Assembly: GCA_034437455.1 (NCBI GenBank)
Contig: DAOTUB010000247.1
Span: 1-26,961, forward strand
Source: DAOTUB01 sp034437455
GTDB lineage: Bacteria; Chloroflexota; Anaerolineae; B4-G1
Direction: 5' to 3'
Length of the DNA stretch: 26,961 nt
Below the pieces are notes generated by a model. That model was given only the letters and a program-made list of their open reading frames with translations, ran no database searches and was not told where the DNA came from. This document shows, one piece after another, positions 22,289-26,961 of the stretch. The position numbers were made by a program, and so were the translations under genes. Every line of letters begins with the position of its first letter. Positions within the stretch are counted from its first letter, which is position 1.

Positions 22289-23047
22289 ATGATGCGAAAA
22301 CGACTGACTATTCTACTACTTTTGTTGATAGGACTCTCCGCCTGCACGCCCCAGACGACCTCAGGCGCGCAGGTGGCGGAGGCGAACCGGCTGTACGAGG
22401 CAGGGCAGTTCGTCGAGGCTGTCGCCGCGTACCAGGCGCTGGTGGACGCTGGCGTGGAGGATGGGACGCTCTACTACAACCTGGGCAACGCCTACTTCAA
22501 GGCGGGCGATCTGGGTCGGGCGATCCTCAACTACCGGCGGGCGCAGCGGCTGCTGCCCCGCGATCCAGACGTGGCGGCGAATCTGGAACTCGCCCGCGCC
22601 CAGACCGTCGACCGGTTGGAGAGCGACGGCGGCACATTGGTCGATTTTGTGCACCGCGTGCTGGTGGAGTGGACGACGTTGGACGAGGCCGCCGCCATCA
22701 CGTTGGGACTCTGGATGGTATTGTGCGCGCTGATCGTGACAGCGATCCTCTGGCCGCGTGGCCGCCAGGGCTTGCTCTATGGTATTGCGGTGATGGCTGT
22801 ACTGCTGGCCGTGGGAATGCTCTCCGTCGGCGTCCGCGTATCGGAGGCGCGGAGCAAGGCTCCCTCCATCGTCGTGGCGCCGAGCGTGGAGGTTCGCAGC
22901 GGCCCCGGTGAGGATTATCTCACCGAGTTTTCGCTGCACGCCGGGGCCGAGATTCGCGTGCTCGAGCAGCGCAATGGTTGGGTGCGCATCGCCCTCTCCG
23001 GAGACCTCCAGGGCTGGATGCCCAGTGAGGCGGTGGAGAATTTGTAA
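22289..23047 (+). CDS. batE: BatE-like TPR and SH3 lipoprotein
   Basis: This 252-residue protein has a lipoprotein signal (lipobox GLSAC, Cys19), TPR repeats (~27-110; NLGNAYFKAGDLGRAILNYRRAQ) and two membrane helices (~135-175). The C-terminal SH3-like domain (~190-250) has SVEVRSGPGEDYLTEFSLHAGAEIRVL and GWMPSEAV. This is the BatE layout. Two adjacent ATGs exist; the first (22289) is chosen and no clear ribosome site is seen, since a repeat lies directly upstream. It follows BatD and precedes MoxR. The symbol is by family resemblance. Confidence 0.86.
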   Translation: MMRKRLTILLLLLIGLSACTPQTTSGAQVAEANRLYEAGQFVEAVAAYQALVDAGVEDGTLYYNLGNAYFKAGDLGRAILNYRRAQRLLPRDPDVAANLELARAQTVDRLESDGGTLVDFVHRVLVEWTTLDEAAAITLGLWMVLCALIVTAILWPRGRQGLLYGIAVMAVLLAVGMLSVGVRVSEARSKAPSIVVAPSVEVRSGPGEDYLTEFSLHAGAEIRVLEQRNGWVRIALSGDLQGWMPSEAVENL

Positions 23048-23065
23048 AATACCAAACGAACCAAC

Positions 23066-23120
23066 GTAGCCGAGGTTTCCATACCTCGCAAAGGCGGCGC
23101 GCTATGGAAAGCGCGGCTAC
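23066..23120. repeat. Palindromic intergenic element 3
   Basis: The arms 23066-23083 (GTAGCCGaGgTTTCCATA) and 23103-23120 are complementary at 16 of 18 positions around a GC-rich loop, between the batE- and moxR-like genes. The sequence is unrelated to elements 1 and 2. It could also act as a processing or attenuating hairpin before moxR. Confidence 0.75.
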
Positions 23121-23141
23121 AGCGCGCAAAGAAGGAGCAGA

Positions 23142-24131
23142 ATGAAACGCACAATTCAAGAGATCAACGAACAGGTACGACAAGAAGCCGTCTTTGTCCA
23201 GGATTTGCTGGCCGAGATCGCCAAGGTAATCGTGGGACAGGAGCGGCTGATCCAACGGCTGCTGATCGGGCTGCTGGCCGACGGGCACATCCTCATCGAG
23301 GGCGTGCCGGGACTGGCAAAGACGCTGGCCGTCAAGACGCTCTCGGAGGCGATCCAGGCCCGCTTTCAGCGGCTCCAGTTCACGCCCGATCTGCTGCCCG
23401 CCGACCTGATCGGCACGCAGATCTATAATCCGCGCAGCGGCGAGTTCACGCCGCGCCAGGGGCCGATCTTTGCCAACCTGATCCTGGCCGACGAGATCAA
23501 CCGCGCCCCGGCCAAGGTGCAGAGCGCGCTGCTCGAGGCGATGCAGGAGCGCCAGGTGACCATCGGCGAGACGACCTTTCTCCTCGCGGAGCCTTTTCTC
23601 GTCCTGGCGACGCAGAACCCCATCGAGCAGGAGGGGACGTATCCCTTGCCCGAGGCGCAGGTGGATCGCTTCATGCTCAAGGTAGTGATCACCTACCCGG
23701 ACCGCGACGAGGAGCGCTTCATCTTGCAGCGGATGACGGGCGAGCCGCTCGCGCCGGTGCGCCCTGTGGTCAGCCCGGCGCAGATTTTGCACGCCCGCGA
23801 GGTGGTGCGCACCATCTACGTCGACCCCAAGGTCCAGGAGTACGTGCTCGACCTGGTGTTCGCCACCCGCGAGCCAGAGAGCCACAGCCTGGACGACCTG
23901 CGCCAGTTGATCGCCTACGGCGCGTCGCCCCGCGCCACGATCTACCTGGTCGCCGCCGCCAAAGCCCACGCCTTTTTGCAGGGCCGAGGTTACGTGACCC
24001 CGGAGGACGTCAAGCAAGTGGCAACCGACGTATTCCAGCATCGCGTCATCGTCACGTATGAAGCAGAGGCCGAAGAGATCACCTCTGCCGACATCGTGCG
24101 ACGAGTTTTAGACGAGATCGAGGTCCCGTAG
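23142..24131 (+). CDS. MoxR-family AAA+ ATPase
   Basis: This 329-residue AAA+ ATPase of the MoxR family probably acts as a chaperone or activator for the neighbouring VWA proteins. Walker A is GVPGLAKT (54-61), Walker B is LILADE (~113-118), the Sensor 1 region is LATQNPIEQEG, and the arginine-rich PLPEAQVDRF segment and YGASPRATIYL near the end are typical of MoxR. The ATG has GGAG 8 nt upstream. It is 5 nt ahead of the DUF58 gene, the classic MoxR-DUF58 pair. Confidence 0.95.
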   Translation: MKRTIQEINEQVRQEAVFVQDLLAEIAKVIVGQERLIQRLLIGLLADGHILIEGVPGLAKTLAVKTLSEAIQARFQRLQFTPDLLPADLIGTQIYNPRSGEFTPRQGPIFANLILADEINRAPAKVQSALLEAMQERQVTIGETTFLLAEPFLVLATQNPIEQEGTYPLPEAQVDRFMLKVVITYPDRDEERFILQRMTGEPLAPVRPVVSPAQILHAREVVRTIYVDPKVQEYVLDLVFATREPESHSLDDLRQLIAYGASPRATIYLVAAAKAHAFLQGRGYVTPEDVKQVATDVFQHRVIVTYEAEAEEITSADIVRRVLDEIEVP

Positions 24132-24136
24132 CTACT

Positions 24137-25042
24137 ATGCTTTCGTCCGACCTGATCCGTACCATCCGCCGCATCGAGATCCACACCCGCCACCTGGTGA
24201 ACGACAGTTTTGCTGGCGAGTACCAGGCAATTTTCAAGGGACGCGGGATGGAGTTCGATGAAGTGCGCGAATACCAGCCCGGCGACGAGGTGCGCTCGAT
24301 CGATTGGAACGTGACCGCGCGCATGGGCAAGCCCTTTGTCAAGCGGTACGTCGAGGAGCGCGAGTTGACGGTGATGCTGGCCTTTGACGCCAGCGCGTCG
24401 GGGCTTTTCGGCACCGCCGAGCGGTTCAAGCGTGCCCTGGCCGCCGAGTTGGGAGCAGTGCTGGCCTTTTCGGCGATCACGAACAACGACAAAGTAGGCT
24501 TACTCGCCTTTACGGATCAGGTCGAGCTGCACATCCCCCCGCGCAAGGGGCGGCGGCACGTCCTGCGGCTCATCCGCGACCTGCTGGCGTTCGAGCCGGC
24601 CAGGCGCGGCACCGACGTCACGCTGGCATTGGATCGCCTCAACCGCACGCTCAAGCGGCGGGCCATCATCTTTCTCATCTCGGACTTTTTGCTGGATTAC
24701 GATCAGGCCGACGCCATCAAAGCCTACGAGCGAGCGCTCCTGGTCACTAACCGCCGCCACGACCTGGTCGCCGTCTCGATCACCGATCCACGCGAGACGA
24801 CCTGGCCCAACGCGGGGCTGGTGGCGCTGGAGGACGCCGAGAAAGGCACTCGTCTGTGGGTCGACAGCGGCGACCCGAATTGGCGCGAGGCATTTGCCGC
24901 GCAAGCCGCCGCCCGCCACACGGCTCGCGACGCCGCCTTCACCCGCGCCCAGGTGGATCAGATCGCCGTGACCGTGGGCGAGGATTACGTCGAGCCGCTC
25001 CTGGCTTTTTTCCAGGCCCGCGCCCGGCGCTGGAGGCGGTAG
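24137..25042 (+). CDS. DUF58 / VWA-like protein
   Basis: This 301-residue DUF58 protein almost always accompanies MoxR ATPases. The DUF58 signature is at 44-62 (REYQPGDEVRSIDWNVTAR). It leads into a VWA-like domain with an incomplete MIDAS, DASAS (Asp84, Ser86, Ser88), and ISDFLLDYD later. No membrane segment is seen, so it is probably cytosolic. It starts 5 nt after moxR and lacks a strong ribosome site of its own, so translation is likely coupled. Confidence 0.93.
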   Translation: MLSSDLIRTIRRIEIHTRHLVNDSFAGEYQAIFKGRGMEFDEVREYQPGDEVRSIDWNVTARMGKPFVKRYVEERELTVMLAFDASASGLFGTAERFKRALAAELGAVLAFSAITNNDKVGLLAFTDQVELHIPPRKGRRHVLRLIRDLLAFEPARRGTDVTLALDRLNRTLKRRAIIFLISDFLLDYDQADAIKAYERALLVTNRRHDLVAVSITDPRETTWPNAGLVALEDAEKGTRLWVDSGDPNWREAFAAQAAARHTARDAAFTRAQVDQIAVTVGEDYVEPLLAFFQARARRWRR

Positions 25043-25047
25043 AAAAA

Positions 25048-25075
25048 GACGGATGACGAACGACGAATGACGGAA
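25048..25075. repeat. Degenerate heptamer tract gacgnan x4
   Basis: Four successive 7-mers, gacggat, gacgaac, gacgaat and gacggaa, run across the gap and into the first codons of the next gene (ATG 25067 lies inside). It belongs to the same class as the tracts at 19311 and 20226, but with more variation. Confidence 0.7.
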
Positions 25076-26083
25076 ACGATGGTAAAGGTTAGGAAGCTGG
25101 CAACAGTCGTACCAATCGTCTATCTGCTGCTCGCACTTGTTACTTTCCAATCGCAAGCGCAGGAACCGATCACCGCCTCCTGGGAGACGGATGCACCGCC
25201 AGAGGGTGGTTGGACGGTGGGCGATCCGATCCCGTTGCGGCTGCGCGTCACCTATCCCGCTGACTTGGACGTCACCGTGCCGGAACTGCCCGCGCAGTGG
25301 GGACCGTTCGAGGTGCGGGAGCAGGAATTGCTGGAGCCTACTCAGGACGCCGACGGTCACGTCACCGTCGTCCGCGAGGTCACCATCGTTCTATGGTCGC
25401 CGGGCGAGCACGAAACTCCGCCGTTCGCCGTTCACTATCGAGAAGCCGACAGTGTCGTCGAGGTGCCCGTGTCGCCCCTCACCATCACCGTCGCCAGCGT
25501 GCTGACTGAGGAGGGCGACCAGGATGGTCGCATAGAAAAACACGATCTGAAGCCGCAGGCATCGCTCCCCAGGCCGCCGATATGGCCCTGGCTGCTGGCG
25601 GCTGTACTTGTCGCCATGCTGCTGTTCCTCGCGATCCAACGGCTGCTGCCGTGGTTACGCCAACGCCGCACCACTGGCTCAGAGGAAATGGAGCCAGTGG
25701 ATGACCGTTTTCCTGAGGAGATCGCCTACGAAGAATTGGAGCGCGTCGTTGCACTCGACCTGCCCGCGCAAAGCGAGTTCAAGCGCCATTATACGTTAGT
25801 GACCGACTGCGTGCGGACCTACCTGGAGGGCATTTATTTCATCCCGGCGATGGATCGCACCACCGGCGAGCTGATATTTGCCCTGCGCAAAGCGCGATTG
25901 GGCGGCGAGATGCTCCCATCGCTGCGCGCCTTGTTGGAGGAAGCCGATCTGGTCAAGTTCGCCAAACTCGCTCCGTCGGTCGAACGCGCCCGCGATGCCG
26001 TCATCCAGGCCCGCCGCCTCGTCGACATCACCAAACCCGACCGCACAGCAATCGACGAAACAGAAGAACCTGTCACGCAATAG
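25067..26083 (+). CDS. BatD/DUF4381-like single-pass membrane protein
   Basis: This ~338-residue protein has an N-terminal signal or anchor (TVVPIVYLLLALVTFQSQAQ), an extracytoplasmic beta domain (~35-150; DPIPLRLRVTYPADLDVTVPEL), one membrane helix (~170-195) and a C-terminal cytosolic domain (~205-325). Such short BatD-like proteins of the DUF4381 type sit between DUF58 and BatA genes in many MoxR clusters, which fits its place here. The ATG at 25067 lies in a heptamer tract; a second ATG at 25079 has a GGAAA just ahead and is nearly as good. It stops 2 nt before BatA. Confidence 0.78.
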   Translation: MTETMVKVRKLATVVPIVYLLLALVTFQSQAQEPITASWETDAPPEGGWTVGDPIPLRLRVTYPADLDVTVPELPAQWGPFEVREQELLEPTQDADGHVTVVREVTIVLWSPGEHETPPFAVHYREADSVVEVPVSPLTITVASVLTEEGDQDGRIEKHDLKPQASLPRPPIWPWLLAAVLVAMLLFLAIQRLLPWLRQRRTTGSEEMEPVDDRFPEEIAYEELERVVALDLPAQSEFKRHYTLVTDCVRTYLEGIYFIPAMDRTTGELIFALRKARLGGEMLPSLRALLEEADLVKFAKLAPSVERARDAVIQARRLVDITKPDRTAIDETEEPVTQ

Positions 26084-26085
26084 AT

Positions 26086-26961
<876 letters not shown>

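Noticed and set aside
22920..24041. 373-codon minus-strand frame antisense to moxR
   Set aside because: It overlaps a strongly conserved AAA ATPase and resembles no family.

Overview
The window looks like a chromosomal segment of a Chloroflexota (Anaerolineae-like) bacterium, probably from a metagenome. This is inference from composition and protein style, not a database match. The clues are: a secreted SBBP/DUF11 surface protein with a YLPLVL-type C-terminus; 7-bp tandem repeats at gene starts that are translated into peptides such as THHASRIT and NTQYAL; many different palindromic intergenic repeats; lipoprotein signals; and a Bat-type VWA/MoxR aerotolerance-like cluster. No rRNA, tRNA or CRISPR array was seen.

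Left part (1-3490). The first ~730 bases hold no credible gene. They contain an 18-bp repeat and two ~150-bp direct repeats with hairpins. Next comes a small IS200/REP-type Y1 transposase (738-1178, minus), with a third hairpin-rich copy of the repeat on its other side. On the minus strand follow an enolase-superfamily (mandelate racemase/muconate lactonizing type) enzyme, a NUDIX hydrolase, and a ~50-codon 3' remnant of a thiamine-diphosphate enzyme (IolD-like). The remnant overlaps the end of the NUDIX gene in another frame.

Surface protein (3498-8060, minus). A 1520-residue exported protein carries a DUF7948-like N-terminal domain, seven SBBP beta-propeller repeats and seven DUF11 repeats of exactly 318 bp. 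It is read from a consensus sigma70-type promoter (TTGACA, 17 bp, TATAAT) and is followed by a perfect 14-bp hairpin.

Central operon (16978 down to 8164, minus). Eight genes are separated by 12 nt or less, or overlap: an acyl/aryl-AMP ligase, an acyl carrier protein, a two-domain GNAT-like acyltransferase, an ABC ATPase, an ABC-2 permease, a sulfotransferase, a second ABC-2 permease and an acyltransferase-3 membrane protein. Together they suggest activation of an acyl group, loading on a carrier, transfer to an amine or other acceptor, sulfation, export and a final O-acylation. This is a candidate undescribed sulfated acyl-lipid or small-molecule pathway. Its ATPase seems to start at ACG, and the operon promoter lies so close to the first ATG that the transcript may be leaderless.

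Right part (17215-26961, plus). This is a Bat-type cluster: BatB-like VWA protein, a low-GC PD40/TolB-like lipoprotein, BatC-like TPR lipoprotein, BatD, BatE (TPR plus SH3), MoxR AAA ATPase, DUF58 protein, a short BatD/DUF4381-like protein, and a BatA-like VWA protein cut by the window end. Compared with the usual order moxR-DUF58-batA-batB-batC-batD-batE, the order is circularly permuted. Several gaps between these genes carry a different palindromic element or a heptamer tract.
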